Below are positions 44,706 to 54,289 of a stretch of 64,000 nucleotides of DNA, in pieces. Every line of letters starts with the position of its first letter. Position 1 is the stretch's first letter. Origin of the DNA: Celeribacter baekdonensis (GTDB lineage: Bacteria > Pseudomonadota > Alphaproteobacteria > Rhodobacterales > Rhodobacteraceae); the NCBI RefSeq assembly GCF_003047105.1, contig NZ_CP028475.1, positions 2,356,001 through 2,420,000 of the forward strand. The letters are read 5' to 3'. The position numbers were made by a program, and so were the translations under genes. Below the pieces are notes generated by a model that saw only the letters and a list, made by a program, of their open reading frames with translations, searched no databases and was not told the DNA's origin.

Positions 44706-45170
44706 ATGTCCATCGACCTTATGGCCAAACTTGCCGACCTCGGCCTGACTCTGCCTGATGCCCCGGCCCCTGCGGCCAACTACGTGCCCTATGTGCAAAG
44801 TGGTGCGCAGTTGTTTGTCTCCGGCCAGATTTCCAATGGGCCGGACGGGTTGATCCTTGGCAAATTGGGCGCGGACATGACCACCGCAGAGGGCGCGGCT
44901 GCGGCTCAGACCTGTGCTTTGGCGCTTTTGGCCCAAGCCAATGCCGCCGTGGGTGGGGATTTTTCCAAAATCAACCGGCTGGTGAAACTCGTGGGGTTCG
45001 TCAATTCGACGCCTGAGTTCACCGAACAGCCCAAAGTCGTCAACGGGGCCTCCGATCTTATGGTCGCTGTCTTGGGCGACGCGGGTCGTCATGCGCGGTC
45101 CGCCGTCTCCGCCGCCAGCCTGCCGTTGGGCGTCGCGGTAGAGATCGAGGCCATTTTTGAGCTGAAGTGA
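44706..45170 (+). CDS. RidA/YjgF-family enamine/imine deaminase-like protein
   Basis: A 154-residue chorismate-mutase-like fold in the YjgF long subgroup (YVPYVQSGAQLFVSGQIS; C-terminal RHARSAVSAASLPLGVAVEIEA with the Arg that binds carboxylate). It may clear reactive 2-aminoacrylate. AAAGGAAG precedes ATG 44706. Its stop overlaps the GDPD start (TGATG). The upstream gap (44606-44705) shows only a repeated TCGACC. Confidence 0.87.
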   Translation: MSIDLMAKLADLGLTLPDAPAPAANYVPYVQSGAQLFVSGQISNGPDGLILGKLGADMTTAEGAAAAQTCALALLAQANAAVGGDFSKINRLVKLVGFVNSTPEFTEQPKVVNGASDLMVAVLGDAGRHARSAVSAASLPLGVAVEIEAIFELK

Positions 45171-45928
45171 TGCCAGACCTGCCAGCCGCCTTTCTTGGCG
45201 CTCCGATCGCTCACCGCGCCCTGCATGATGACAACATCACCCGCGCCGAAAACAACTTTGCCGCGATTGACGCTGCCATAGCAGGTGGGTTTGCCATTGA
45301 GATTGACCTGCAACTGTCCGCCGACGGGGTGGCCATGGTGTTTCACGACTATGCCTTGGGTCGGTTGACGACGTCCGCAGGGGCTTTTGCGTTGCGCAAG
45401 GCGGATGAACTGGCCGATGTGCGGTTTAAGACCGGGGAAATTGGCGTACCAACTTTGGAACGGGTTTTGGATCATGTCGCCGGGCGTGTGCCGCTTTTGA
45501 TTGAGGTAAAGGATCAGGACGGAGCGATGGGGCCAAACGTGGGGGCGCTCGAACGCGCCGCCGCCGCCGCCTTGTCGTCCTATGACGGCCCCGTCGCCTT
45601 GATGTCTTTCAATCCGCATTCCGTGGCCGCCTTGGCCGAGGTCTGCCCACAGCTGCCACGCGGCATCACCACCTGTGACTGGACCAATGGCGAGGCGGGG
45701 TTGATCCCGTCGGCTTTGCGCCCCCCTTTGCGCGGCATTGTCGATTTTGACCGGGTGGGCGCGTCTTTCATTTCCCACCAATGGTCGGATCTGACCGCCC
45801 CACGGGTGGCTGAATTGAAAGCCGCAGGCGCACATATCCTGTGCTGGACCATCAAATCAGCCGAGGAAGAGGCGCAAGCCCGACAGATCGCTGACAATAT
45901 CACATTTGAAGGCTATGTTCCGACTTGA
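45170..45928 (+). CDS. Glycerophosphodiester phosphodiesterase family protein
   Basis: A 252-residue GDPD TIM barrel: HR at the N terminus (IAHRAL), metal acids in EIDLQLSADGVAMVFHD (Glu and Asp, then the catalytic His), and a C-terminal HILCWTIKS. Shorter than secreted GlpQ and lacking a signal, so cytosolic. It would hydrolyse glycerophosphodiesters from phospholipid turnover. ATG 45170 overlaps the preceding stop; GTG 45167 is a possible alternative. Confidence 0.9.
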   Translation: MPDLPAAFLGAPIAHRALHDDNITRAENNFAAIDAAIAGGFAIEIDLQLSADGVAMVFHDYALGRLTTSAGAFALRKADELADVRFKTGEIGVPTLERVLDHVAGRVPLLIEVKDQDGAMGPNVGALERAAAAALSSYDGPVALMSFNPHSVAALAEVCPQLPRGITTCDWTNGEAGLIPSALRPPLRGIVDFDRVGASFISHQWSDLTAPRVAELKAAGAHILCWTIKSAEEEAQARQIADNITFEGYVPT

Positions 45929-45976
45929 CGCATCGCACCTGAGCCCCAGTTCTATAGCGATGTTGGAGAGCCGGGC

Positions 45977-47155
45977 GTGACAGAACAGATCGAGATCAGC
46001 GTGAGCACGACGATCACTGAGATCGCGCGTGAAGATTGGGACGCCTGTGCCGCTCCAATGGAGGGGCGGCCCGATGATCCGTTTGTCACTCATCGCTTTC
46101 TCTTGGCCTTGGAGCGCTCCGGCTCCGTTGGTCCGGGCACGGGATGGTTTCCGCGTTATCTGATGGCCAAAGCAGCGGGGGACATCATCGCCGTCGCGCC
46201 ACTGTATGCCAAGACCCACAGCCAAGGCGAATATGTGTTTGATCACGCCTGGGCGCAGGCCTATGAGCGCGCCGGTGGCGATTATTATCCGAAACTGCAA
46301 ATCGCGGTGCCCTTTACCCCGGTCACGGGCCGACGACTTTTGACCCGTCCGGGATTTGAGGAGGTTGGTCAAGCGGCTCTGGTCCAAGGGGCTGTCGAAG
46401 TCGCAGCGCAAAACCAACTCTCCTCCTTGCACATCACCTTTTGTTCTGACGCCGAGGTTGACGCGGGCAAGGCCATGGGCCTGATGCATCGCACTGGGCA
46501 ACAGTTTCATTGGGACAATGCCGGATACGCCAATTTTGACGACTTTCTGGACGCGTTGTCCTCGCGCAAACGCAAGAACATCCGCAAAGAAAGGGCGCAA
46601 GCGCAGAGATTTGGCGGCGAGATTGTGCAACTGAGCGGGGTCCAGATTGAGCCACACCATTGGGACGCGTTTTGGACCTTTTATCAGGACACGGGCGCAC
46701 GAAAATGGGGTACGCCTTATCTCACCCGTGCCTTTTTTGACCATATCCACGAAACCATGCGCGACGATGTTTTGATGGTTTTGGCGCTGGACCAAGGGCG
46801 CCCCATCGCAGGTGCCCTGAATTTCATCGGCCAAAATCGCCTCTATGGTCGCTACTGGGGATGCACCGAACATCACCCCTGCCTGCATTTCGAGATCTGC
46901 TATTATCAGGCCATCGACTATGCCATCGCCCATGGCCTGTCGCGGGTTGAGGCGGGCGCGCAAGGCGAGCATAAGCTGGCGCGTGGATACCTCCCCAATA
47001 CCACCCATTCGCTGCATTGGATCGCTGATCCGGGCTTTGCCCGCGCCGTGGACGATTACCTTGTGGCCGAACGTGCCGCTGTGGATGAGGAAACTGAATT
47101 TCTCACCTCCTACGGCCCTTTTAAACGCACAGACAGAGAGGACGATCATGACTGA
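45977..47155 (+). CDS. FemAB-like GNAT-superfamily protein (DUF482)
   Basis: A 392-residue protein of the peptidogalycan-recognition type (DUF482) with two GNAT-like subdomains. Typical segments are [16 protein letters not shown] (about residues 196-211), [16 protein letters not shown] and [19 protein letters not shown] 45977 is the start, with GGAGAGCC upstream. Family function is not known with certainty; an aminoacyl or acyl transfer role is assumed from the fold. The end overlaps the pterin dehydratase start by 8 bases. Confidence 0.8.
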   Translation: MTEQIEISVSTTITEIAREDWDACAAPMEGRPDDPFVTHRFLLALERSGSVGPGTGWFPRYLMAKAAGDIIAVAPLYAKTHSQGEYVFDHAWAQAYERAGGDYYPKLQIAVPFTPVTGRRLLTRPGFEEVGQAALVQGAVEVAAQNQLSSLHITFCSDAEVDAGKAMGLMHRTGQQFHWDNAGYANFDDFLDALSSRKRKNIRKERAQAQRFGGEIVQLSGVQIEPHHWDAFWTFYQDTGARKWGTPYLTRAFFDHIHETMRDDVLMVLALDQGRPIAGALNFIGQNRLYGRYWGCTEHHPCLHFEICYYQAIDYAIAHGLSRVEAGAQGEHKLARGYLPNTTHSLHWIADPGFARAVDDYLVAERAAVDEETEFLTSYGPFKRTDREDDHD

Positions 47156-47450
47156 ACTGCTCTCAAACGCAGCCCGCACCGAGGCCCTTGCGCCGCTTTT
47201 GGCCACAGGATGGGCCGAGACAGAAGGCGGCACTGCGATTTCAAAACGCTTCCTCTTCGCAAATTTCATTGAGGCATTCGGCTTTATGACCCGTGTCGCG
47301 ATGATTGCGGAGAAAATGGATCACCACCCGGAATGGACCAATGTCTATCGCTCGGTCGAGGTGATCCTATCCACCCATGACGCGGGCGGATTGACCGAGA
47401 AAGACATCAAACTCGCAAGAAAAATGGACAAGGTGGCCGCCGATGATTGA
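47148..47450 (+). CDS. phhB: Pterin-4a-carbinolamine dehydratase
   Basis: A 100-residue PCD/DCoH protein with the active-site motif EKMDHHPEW (two His) and the helical [16 protein letters not shown]. It recycles the 4a-hydroxy-tetrahydrobiopterin of aromatic hydroxylases; no phenylalanine hydroxylase gene is nearby. It may act in another pterin pathway or as a transcriptional cofactor. It overlaps both neighbours (8 bases each), so this is a compact operon with the FemAB-like protein and mscS. Confidence 0.93.
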   Translation: MTELLSNAARTEALAPLLATGWAETEGGTAISKRFLFANFIEAFGFMTRVAMIAEKMDHHPEWTNVYRSVEVILSTHDAGGLTEKDIKLARKMDKVAADD

Positions 47451-48291
47451 ACAGATTTTGAACTATCCGATTTATAATGGACAGACGGTCGGGGACTATC
47501 TTTCGCTTGAATTTCTGCTGGGAGTTGGTGGCTCGATTTTGGGGGCGGTGTGTCTTGTGGTCCTCGGCATGCTTATTGCCGGATGGGTCGCACGGCGTAT
47601 TCGTGGCATTGGCTCGAAATATGAGAAGCTCGACAACACGCTATTCAATTTCCTCGGCAACATTGCCCGCTACGTCATTCTGGCTTTCACCGCGCTGATC
47701 GTTCTCAACACCTTTGGCATTCAAACCACCTCAATCGTCGCCGTTATCGGTGCCGCAGGTCTTGCCATTGGTTTGGCGTTGCAAGGCACCCTGTCCAATG
47801 TCGCCGCTGGCGTAATGATCATCCTGTTTCGCCCATTCAAAATCGGTGATTTCGTCGATGTTGCGGGCAAAATGGGCACGGTCAAAGACATTTCCCTGAA
47901 CTTCACCGAATTGGCCGATCTGTCCAATGTTCAGGTCATCGTCCCCAACTCTCAGGTCTGGGGCAACATCATCACCAATTTTTCGACCAACCAAACCCGG
48001 CGCGCCGAATGGACATTTGGGGTGGGTTACGGCGCCAATTTGAAAACTGCCGAAGAGGTCATTCGCACGGTGATCATGTCCGACCCGCGTTCGCTCTCTG
48101 AGCCAGAACCGTTCATACAGGTCAACAATCTGGGCGATTTCTCGGTGGATTTCTTGGTCCGTGTTTGGGTCAAATCCAGTGATTTCTTTCAATATCAGGC
48201 CGACATGAAACGGCAGGTGAAAGAGGCCTTGGATGAGGCGGGTGTGGATATCCCCTTCCCGACTCGCACATTGTTGAATGCCGCCGAATAA
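47443..48291 (+). CDS. mscS: Small-conductance mechanosensitive channel MscS
   Basis: A 282-residue channel. Helices at about 22-48, 63-85 and the pore-lining third helix (about 90-120) with [20 protein letters not shown], ending in [14 protein letters not shown]. The cytoplasmic cage follows, with [18 protein letters not shown]. It releases solutes upon osmotic downshift. A strong terminator closes the operon. Confidence 0.93.
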   Translation: MIEQILNYPIYNGQTVGDYLSLEFLLGVGGSILGAVCLVVLGMLIAGWVARRIRGIGSKYEKLDNTLFNFLGNIARYVILAFTALIVLNTFGIQTTSIVAVIGAAGLAIGLALQGTLSNVAAGVMIILFRPFKIGDFVDVAGKMGTVKDISLNFTELADLSNVQVIVPNSQVWGNIITNFSTNQTRRAEWTFGVGYGANLKTAEEVIRTVIMSDPRSLSEPEPFIQVNNLGDFSVDFLVRVWVKSSDFFQYQADMKRQVKEALDEAGVDIPFPTRTLLNAAE

Positions 48292-48296
48292 GCGAA

Positions 48297-48329
48297 ACGC
48301 CCGGGGAACCATATCCCCGGGCGTCTTTT
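48297..48329 (+). terminator. Intrinsic terminator after mscS
   Basis: ACGCCCGGGG, an 8-base loop and CCCCGGGCGT form a perfect 10-bp stem followed by CTTTT. Convergent with the peroxiredoxin gene whose stop lies at 48331. Confidence 0.92.
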
Positions 48330-48330
48330 G

Positions 48331-48818
48331 TCAGATCGCTTCCAAAAGCGATTCACCGGCCGAAATCGTGCAATTGCCCGGGCTCTCCTCGACTTGTAGC
48401 ACCTTCACAACACCGTCTTCGGCATAAAGCGCAAAGCGTTTCGAGCGCCCAAACAGGCCCGCGGGAGCGGCGGTGAAGTCAAGCCCCAGCGCCTTGATAA
48501 ACGCGCCTTCTGCATCGCCCAACATCGACAGCCCGGCCACATCCGCGCCGGTGTCTTTGGCCCATGCCCCATCACAAACGGGTCATTCACAGACACACAG
48601 ATCACATCATCCACACCTTTCGCCTCGAACGCCTCTTTGGTGCGAATGAAACTTGGGACATGGGCCGTGGTGCACACGCCCGTATAGGCACCCGGCAGGC
48701 CAAAAATCACCACTTTGCGGCCTTTGAACTTGGCTGCCAGATCGACGGAGGCCGGTCCTTCTGCTCCCAACTCAAACAAGGTTCCGTCCGGAAGCGTGTC
48801 TCCAACAGAAATTGTCAT
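48331..48818 (-). pseudogene. Prx5-type peroxiredoxin, frameshifted
   Basis: Thiol peroxidase of the AhpE/Prx5 group. Peroxidatic Cys49 is in AYTGVCTTAHVPS. The first part (ATG 48818) reads to SVNDPFVMG, and the remainder (AGLSMLGDAEGAFIKALGLD to stop at 48331) is in another frame. The break falls in CCCC at 48567-48570 (GGGG on the coding strand); one more G restores WAKDTGADV and a 162-residue protein of normal length. Everything else is conserved, so the shift is probably a sequencing artefact. The family uses glutaredoxin/glutathione to reduce peroxides. Confidence 0.87.
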
Positions 48819-48907
48819 TCTTGATCCTCTTCGCGTTGTCATTTTAACTCATCACGATATAGGGTCAGGGCGTTTTCAGACCAGTCGAAAACGCAGGAGG
48901 AGCAGAT

Positions 48908-50113
48908 ATGAGCCATTTTATCGTCATTGGTGCCGGGCAGGCCGGGCAAAGCATCGTCACGACTCTACGCGGTCAGGGGTTTGACGGAAAAATCACGTTG
49001 ATCGGCGACGAACCCGTCCCGCCTTATCAGCGCCCGCCGCTGTCAAAGGCCTATCTCTTGGGCGATGTGGATTTGGATCGGCTGTATCTACGGCCTCTGA
49101 GTTACTATGACGATGAGACCATTGATTTGCGCATGGGGGCCTCTGTCACGGCCCTTGATCCGATTGCAAAAACCATCACGGTCGATGGCGCCCCCCTCTC
49201 CTATGACAAGCTCGCATTGGCCACCGGCTCAGCGCCCCGGCTTTTGCCCGCCTCCATCGGCGGCACCTTGCAGGGCGTCTACACCATGCGCACGCTGGCC
49301 GATGCCGATGCGATTGAACCCGAGTTCAAAGAGGGCGCGTCGGTGTTGATCGTGGGCGGTGGGTACATCGGGCTTGAGGCGGCGGCCGTTGCAGCGAAAA
49401 AGGGGCTGAAAGTCACGTTGGTCGAAATGTCCGACCGGATTTTGCAACGCGTTGCCTCGAAAGAGACCTCCGATTATTTTCGCGCTCTGCATCAAAGCCA
49501 CGGCGTTGATCTGCGCGAAGGGGTGGGCCTTGAAACCCTTGTGGGCGAGACCCGCGTGAGCGCCGCCAAACTCACCGATGGCACTACACTGGACGTGGAC
49601 TTTGTCATCGTCGGCGTCGGCATCACCCCCAATACGCAATTGGCGGAACTGGCGGGGCTGGTATTGGACAACGGCATCATGACGGACCGCCATAGCTGCA
49701 CCTCCAACCCGGATATTTTTGCGGCGGGCGATTGCGCCTCCTTCCCGCATATGGGGCATCAAATGCGGCTTGAAAGCGTGGGCAACGCGATTGATCAAGG
49801 TGCAGTTGTGGCCAAAAACATGTTGGGCCAAGAGGTGGAATACACGCCGAAACCGTGGTTCTGGTCGGATCAATTCGACGTCAAACTGCAAATTGCCGGT
49901 CTGTCCACCGGCCATGATCAGGTGGTGATCCGCGAAACAGAAACCACGCGCTCGCATTGGTACTACAAAGAGGGCACGTTGATTGCGATTGATGCGATCA
50001 ACGATCCGCGCGGCTATATGGTGGCCAAGCGTTTGATCGAGGCGGGCAAGTCCGCAGACCCCGCGATGGTGGCCGACCCTGCAACCGATCTCAAAGCGCT
50101 GATGCGCAGCTGA
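48908..50113 (+). CDS. NAD(P)H:ferredoxin-type reductase (rhodocoxin/putidaredoxin reductase family)
   Basis: A 401-residue FAD/NAD(P)-dependent protein: FAD motif GAGQAGQSIV (7-16), NAD(P) motif VGGGYIGLEAAAVAAKKG (about 150-167), AAGDCASFPH for FAD, and a C-terminal ferredoxin-reductase domain (about 320-401). AGGAGG precedes ATG 48908. It would pass electrons to a [2Fe-2S] ferredoxin for a P450 or dioxygenase; the partners are not adjacent. It is coupled to rsmD by TGATG. Confidence 0.88.
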   Translation: MSHFIVIGAGQAGQSIVTTLRGQGFDGKITLIGDEPVPPYQRPPLSKAYLLGDVDLDRLYLRPLSYYDDETIDLRMGASVTALDPIAKTITVDGAPLSYDKLALATGSAPRLLPASIGGTLQGVYTMRTLADADAIEPEFKEGASVLIVGGGYIGLEAAAVAAKKGLKVTLVEMSDRILQRVASKETSDYFRALHQSHGVDLREGVGLETLVGETRVSAAKLTDGTTLDVDFVIVGVGITPNTQLAELAGLVLDNGIMTDRHSCTSNPDIFAAGDCASFPHMGHQMRLESVGNAIDQGAVVAKNMLGQEVEYTPKPWFWSDQFDVKLQIAGLSTGHDQVVIRETETTRSHWYYKEGTLIAIDAINDPRGYMVAKRLIEAGKSADPAMVADPATDLKALMRS

Positions 50114-50673
50114 TGCGGATCATTGCCGGAGCGTTTCGTGGGCTGGCATTGGCCGCCGTTGGCAAAGGCGACCTGGGCGCGCATTTGCGGCCCACGACGG
50201 ACCGTGTCCGCGAAAGTCTTTTTAACGTGCTGATGGGTGGGAAATACGATGATCCCATCATTGAAGCACGGGTGCTTGATCTGTTTGCGGGCACCGGGGC
50301 GCTGGGGCTTGAGGCGCTGTCACGCGGGGCGGAGCATGTGACATTTGTCGATGACGGGCGCAAGGCGCAGAGCCTTGTGACGCAAAACATCGCCCTGTGC
50401 AAAGCCACAGATTGCACCACCTTGATGCGGATGGACGCCACACGTTTGCCCGCAAATCCAGACGCACCCTATGATTTGATCTTCCTCGATCCGCCCTATG
50501 GTAAGGCTCTGGGTGAAACCGCCATGGCCGCCGCACTCACTGGAGGCTGGCTCACCCCGCGCGCCTTGATCGTCTGGGAAGACAGTGCCGACATCATCGT
50601 CCCCGAGGCGCTGAACCTTTTGGACACGCGCAGATATGGCGAGACCAAAATCAATATTCTGGAGCCCAAATGA
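50113..50673 (+). CDS. rsmD: 16S rRNA (guanine(966)-N2)-methyltransferase RsmD
   Basis: A 186-residue methyltransferase with the SAM loop DLFAGTGALGLEALSRGA and the catalytic DPPYG (about residues 125-129). RRNA modification at G966 of the small subunit. Its start overlaps the stop of the reductase (TGATG) and its end overlaps the HAD gene by 4 bases. Confidence 0.93.
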   Translation: MRIIAGAFRGLALAAVGKGDLGAHLRPTTDRVRESLFNVLMGGKYDDPIIEARVLDLFAGTGALGLEALSRGAEHVTFVDDGRKAQSLVTQNIALCKATDCTTLMRMDATRLPANPDAPYDLIFLDPPYGKALGETAMAAALTGGWLTPRALIVWEDSADIIVPEALNLLDTRRYGETKINILEPK

Positions 50674-51317
50674 CCCCCAATCTCGTGATTTTCGACTGTG
50701 ACGGTGTGATCGTTGACAGCGAACCCCCGCTTTTGGACTTTCTTCTGACGGAGTTTGCCACATATGGCCTTGAGCTTTCATTGCATGAGCTTGAAACCAA
50801 ATATGTCGGCGGCACGATCTATTCCACGGCACAGCGTGCCCGCGAGGCCGGGGCCAGCTTGCCAGAAACGTGGGAAGCCGAAGCCTACCCACGGATTTTT
50901 GAGGTTTTGCGCGCGGGCGTGCCCCTTATCCCCGGCATCGAAGCCGCATTTGATGCCTTGGACGCGGCTGGCATCCCCTATTGCGTTGGTTCCAATGGTC
51001 CGATGGAAAAAATGGATGTCACCTTGGGCGCGCATCCGGCGGTGTTTACCCGTCTCAAGGGGCGCATTCATTCGGCTCACACCCATGGCGTGGCCAAACC
51101 CGACCCAGGCCTGTTTTTGATCGCCGCTGAGACCATGGGCGTTGCGCCGGAGGCCTGTGTCGTTGTCGACGATAGCCCCTCGGGTTGCATTGCCGCGCGC
51201 CGCGCCGGAATGCGCTGTTTTGGCTTTGATCCGCACGGCGATGGTGCCCGACTGATCTCTGAGGGGGCCGAACACCTTGCCGATATGCACGATCTACCGC
51301 GCCGCATCGGCATATAA
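50670..51317 (+). CDS. HAD-superfamily hydrolase (beta-phosphoglucomutase/GPH type)
   Basis: A 215-residue haloacid dehalogenase phosphatase. Motif I is FDCDGVIVDSE with nucleophile Asp9 and acid Asp11; motif II is the Ser of VGSNGP, and motif III/IV lie in KPDPGLFL and VVDDSPSG. Subfamily IA cap is present. Substrate cannot be derived. Follows rsmD by ATGA overlap. Confidence 0.87.
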   Translation: MTPNLVIFDCDGVIVDSEPPLLDFLLTEFATYGLELSLHELETKYVGGTIYSTAQRAREAGASLPETWEAEAYPRIFEVLRAGVPLIPGIEAAFDALDAAGIPYCVGSNGPMEKMDVTLGAHPAVFTRLKGRIHSAHTHGVAKPDPGLFLIAAETMGVAPEACVVVDDSPSGCIAARRAGMRCFGFDPHGDGARLISEGAEHLADMHDLPRRIGI

Positions 51318-51326
51318 TCACAAACA

Positions 51327-51356
51327 AAAGGGCCACCCAAAGAGGCGGCCCTTTCT
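51327..51356 (+). terminator. Intrinsic terminator after the HAD gene
   Basis: AAAGGGCC, a 12-base loop and GGCCCTTT give an 8-bp perfect stem with T residues after it. The region also serves the convergent TRAP gene on the other strand. Confidence 0.8.
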
Positions 51357-51378
51357 ATATCCGAACCTCTCGGTCAGA

Positions 51379-52464
51379 TCATTTTTCAATGACGTGATAA
51401 GAGGCGCCATATGTGTCGATCCAGGGATGCTGGTTCAATGCCGCAGCCATATCTGAACGCGCATCCGCAACCAATTTCGCCCCGTCATAGCCTTTGCCAT
51501 CCATTTCGATGATCCAATCGGCAATCACCTCGTCGCCCAAGGCTTTGATCTTATCGGTCTCATCTTTGCTTATCACCGTAATCGGATTCCCCGATGCGAC
51601 CATGACTTTGACGCCATCTTCGTCGCCCTGATCATAGGCAGCACCGGCCCATTCAGAGGCCATCAGACCCGAATTGTTGTCAATCACCGCCTTCAGATCA
51701 TCGGGCAAGCTGTCATATTTCGCCTTATTCATCGCCCAGATGAAATAGAGGTTATAAAAGGACTGATGCCCTTCGACGTCGGTGTGGCTGTCGGTCAATT
51801 CGTCCAGTTTCAGTGAGGGCGCCATTTCGTAGGTGATCACGCCACCGTCCAAAACGCCTTTGGCCAAGGCTTCGGGAAAGGCCGGAACCGGCATCCCCAC
51901 AGGGGTTGCGCCCAGTTTTTCCAGCAAAAGCGTCGAGGTCCGTGTCGGCGCGCGCAGTTTAAGGCCTTTGAAATCCTCAACCGTTTCAACCGGCGTGCCC
52001 TTTTTATGAACAAGTCCTTCGCCATGCATATGTGCCGCGAGGACATGCACGTCTTTGAAGTCATCCATCAGGTGTTGTTGGGTGAAATTCCACGCCGCAA
52101 TAGAGGCCAGTTCGCCGGATTTCTCCGTGACAAACGGCAATTCCAACGCCTCCGCTTCGGGGAAACGCCCCGGTTGATAGCCCGGGATCACCCATCCGCC
52201 GTCAATCGCACCGTCACGGATCAGGTCATATTGATCCGGTGCTTTACCACCCAATTGCATCAGCGGATAGATTTCGATCTTGATGCGGCCCTCGGATTCT
52301 TCTTCGATTTTCTTGGCCCAAGGTTCCATGAAATACATCGGAGAACCGGAGTTAGGCGACACGAAATGTTGAAAGCGAAGCGTCACCTCCTGCGCCAAGG
52401 CAGATGTGGTGCTTGTGGCTGCGACAAGTGCCGCCACAGAAGCGGTTTTAAACAGGTGGTTCAC
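51379..52464 (-). CDS. TRAP transporter solute-binding protein (DctP family)
   Basis: A 361-residue periplasmic binding protein: signal peptide (1-24, ALA-Q), then the DctP fold with GRIKIEIYPLMQLGG and the substrate-clamping Arg in LKLRAPTRTS. The usual DctQ and DctM membrane genes are absent on both sides: it is single. Ligand unknown, probably an organic acid. The 178-base upstream gap holds a long inverted repeat at 52532-52560. Confidence 0.9.
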   Translation of the reverse strand: MNHLFKTASVAALVAATSTTSALAQEVTLRFQHFVSPNSGSPMYFMEPWAKKIEEESEGRIKIEIYPLMQLGGKAPDQYDLIRDGAIDGGWVIPGYQPGRFPEAEALELPFVTEKSGELASIAAWNFTQQHLMDDFKDVHVLAAHMHGEGLVHKKGTPVETVEDFKGLKLRAPTRTSTLLLEKLGATPVGMPVPAFPEALAKGVLDGGVITYEMAPSLKLDELTDSHTDVEGHQSFYNLYFIWAMNKAKYDSLPDDLKAVIDNNSGLMASEWAGAAYDQGDEDGVKVMVASGNPITVISKDETDKIKALGDEVIADWIIEMDGKGYDGAKLVADARSDMAAALNQHPWIDTYGASYHVIEK

Positions 52465-52531
52465 GGGCAGTCCTCCTTATGGGCTGTCTCATGCGGGCCG
52501 ACTGTGGCCCGCGCCCAATTGACCTAGGGGT

Positions 52532-52560
52532 TTGCGAGTCTAGCTGCAAGTCACTCGCAA
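52532..52560. promoter_or_regulatory. Inverted repeat in the TRAP-gene promoter region
   Basis: TTGCGAGT (52532-52539) and ACTCGCAA (52553-52560) are exact complements separated by 13 bases. They lie 68-96 bases upstream of the DctP start. A second small repeat, CTGACC-N4-GGTCAG, follows at 52582-52597. The size suits a dimeric repressor or activator site; no regulator gene is adjacent. Confidence 0.5.
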
Positions 52561-52642
52561 CAGGAGGTCGTGAAGATTTCTCTGACCCTTTGGTCAGGTC
52601 ATTGAAATAAAACACTGTTTCTAAAATAGCCGCGTTGCCGTC

Positions 52643-53482
52643 TTAGCCCGGATAAAACAAACCCGCCGGGGAAAGCGTGAAAATCTCACACCCGGTCGCC
52701 GTCACCCCAATGGAGTGTTCAAACTGCGCGGAGAGTTTTTTATCCTTGGTGATGGCTGTCCAATCATCCGCGAGGACTTTGGTTTCTGGGCGACCAAGGT
52801 TGATCATCGGCTCAATGGTAAAGAACATACCTTCTTCGAGCACCGGAGCACTGTCGCCCGGACGCCGCATCGGCACATAGTGAAGCACATTTGGCGGCGC
52901 ATGAAACACCCGGCCCAGACCATGGCCGCAAAAATCGCGCACCACCGACATGCGGTTCTTATGTGCGTGCTCCTGAATCGCGCCTGCAATGTCATCAAAC
53001 GTGTTGCCCGGCTTCACTTGTTCGATCCCAAACATCAAACAGTCATGGGTGACCTGCACCAAACGCTCGGCAAATTTCTTGGGCTGGCCGGCAAAATACA
53101 TCCGGCTTGAATCCCCAAACCAGCCGTCTTTGATCACCGTCACATCAATATTGACGATGTCGCCATCGACGAGCTTGTCGTCTTTATGGCCCGGAATTTT
53201 CGCGCCCGGAATCCCGTGGCAGACCACATAGTTTACCGAAATACAGGAAGCGTGTTTGTAGCCTTTATAGTCGATGGTCGCGGACACGGTGCCAAGCTCG
53301 ACCACCCGGCGGGTGATAAACGCGTCGATCTCCTCAGTGGTTGCACCGGGCACGACAAGCGGACCGACCTCATCAAGGATCTGCGCGGCAATTTCACCTG
53401 CCGCGTGCATGCCTGCAAAATCGGCATCCTCGTAAATCCGAATTCCGTCTTTGGTGATGCGGCCGCGATGCGTCTCGTCCAA
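52643..53482 (-). CDS. map: Type I methionine aminopeptidase
   Basis: A 279-residue metalloprotease that removes N-terminal Met. Pita-bread-fold motifs: NIDVTVIKDGWFGDSS (metal Asp residues), HGLGRVFH, EEGMFFTIEPM and the C-terminal EHSIGVTATG. The usual type I length with a short N-terminal extension. ATG 53482 lacks a strong ribosome site. sfsA lies upstream in the same direction. Confidence 0.94.
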   Translation of the reverse strand: MDETHRGRITKDGIRIYEDADFAGMHAAGEIAAQILDEVGPLVVPGATTEEIDAFITRRVVELGTVSATIDYKGYKHASCISVNYVVCHGIPGAKIPGHKDDKLVDGDIVNIDVTVIKDGWFGDSSRMYFAGQPKKFAERLVQVTHDCLMFGIEQVKPGNTFDDIAGAIQEHAHKNRMSVVRDFCGHGLGRVFHAPPNVLHYVPMRRPGDSAPVLEEGMFFTIEPMINLGRPETKVLADDWTAITKDKKLSAQFEHSIGVTATGCEIFTLSPAGLFYPG

Positions 53483-53556
53483 GGGTCTACTCCATCTCTT
53501 TGCGGCATTGATATAAGGGGTTCGGTCGCGAAGGGCCAGTGCCTCAAGCGGAGTTC

Positions 53557-54243
53557 TTATGCAAAGCTGCCCGCGTCAAAACGCACCTGTTCGGGCGTGA
53601 TGACGACAGAATAGACACGAATATCGACACCCGCTTGGCGCGCCTCCGCTTCGGCTTGGGCATATGTGGGGTCAATGTCGCCTGCCGGAGCGAAGCGATT
53701 GCAATCGTCACGCGACACCAGATAGAGCATCACTGCGCGGTCGCCCTCCGCCACACGCGCCGCCAATTCGCCAAGGTGCTTCGCCCCGCGTGCAGTTTTC
53801 GCATCCGGGAATTCGGCTAAGCCGGTCTCGCGCGACAAGGTCACGGATTTAACTTCGACCCAAATCTTGCTCTTATTTTGCAAAATCATGAAATCGGCCC
53901 GTGAATTAACGCCATATTTGACCTCGGCGTGAACCTCACCGATCAAATCCGGGATCAAACCCGCCCGCAACGCCTCACCCACCACCTTATTGGCAACACC
54001 CGTGTCGACCACCACCATCGCCCCCGCAAGCTCGACAAGCCGCAGGCCGTATTTGAGTTTTTTCTTCGGATCGTCATTGGGTTCGACCCAGACCCGCATG
54101 CCCGGTTCCGCGAGGCCCATCATCGAGCCTGGATTGGGGCAATGCGCCGTCACCTCGCGCCCGTCGGGCAACCGGACATCCGCCAAAAAGCGTTTATATC
54201 GACGTAAAAGTGTCGCGGAGATCAGTTCGGTTTGAAAGCGCAT
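53557..54243 (-). CDS. sfsA: Sugar fermentation stimulation protein homolog SfsA
   Basis: A 228-residue SfsA with DVRLPDGREVTAHCPNPGSM near the N terminus and the nuclease-like EVKSVTLSRE. Role uncertain; the fold suggests nucleic-acid binding or a nuclease. ATG 54243 is used because upstream codons lie in the opposite-strand moaB-like gene. Divergent from that gene with 46 bases between starts. Confidence 0.92.
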   Translation of the reverse strand: MRFQTELISATLLRRYKRFLADVRLPDGREVTAHCPNPGSMMGLAEPGMRVWVEPNDDPKKKLKYGLRLVELAGAMVVVDTGVANKVVGEALRAGLIPDLIGEVHAEVKYGVNSRADFMILQNKSKIWVEVKSVTLSRETGLAEFPDAKTARGAKHLGELAARVAEGDRAVMLYLVSRDDCNRFAPAGDIDPTYAQAEAEARQAGVDIRVYSVVITPEQVRFDAGSFA

Positions 54244-54289
54244 GAGCACAGGACTATACCCTAAGCAACAGCCGCTCAAGGAGGTCCTG

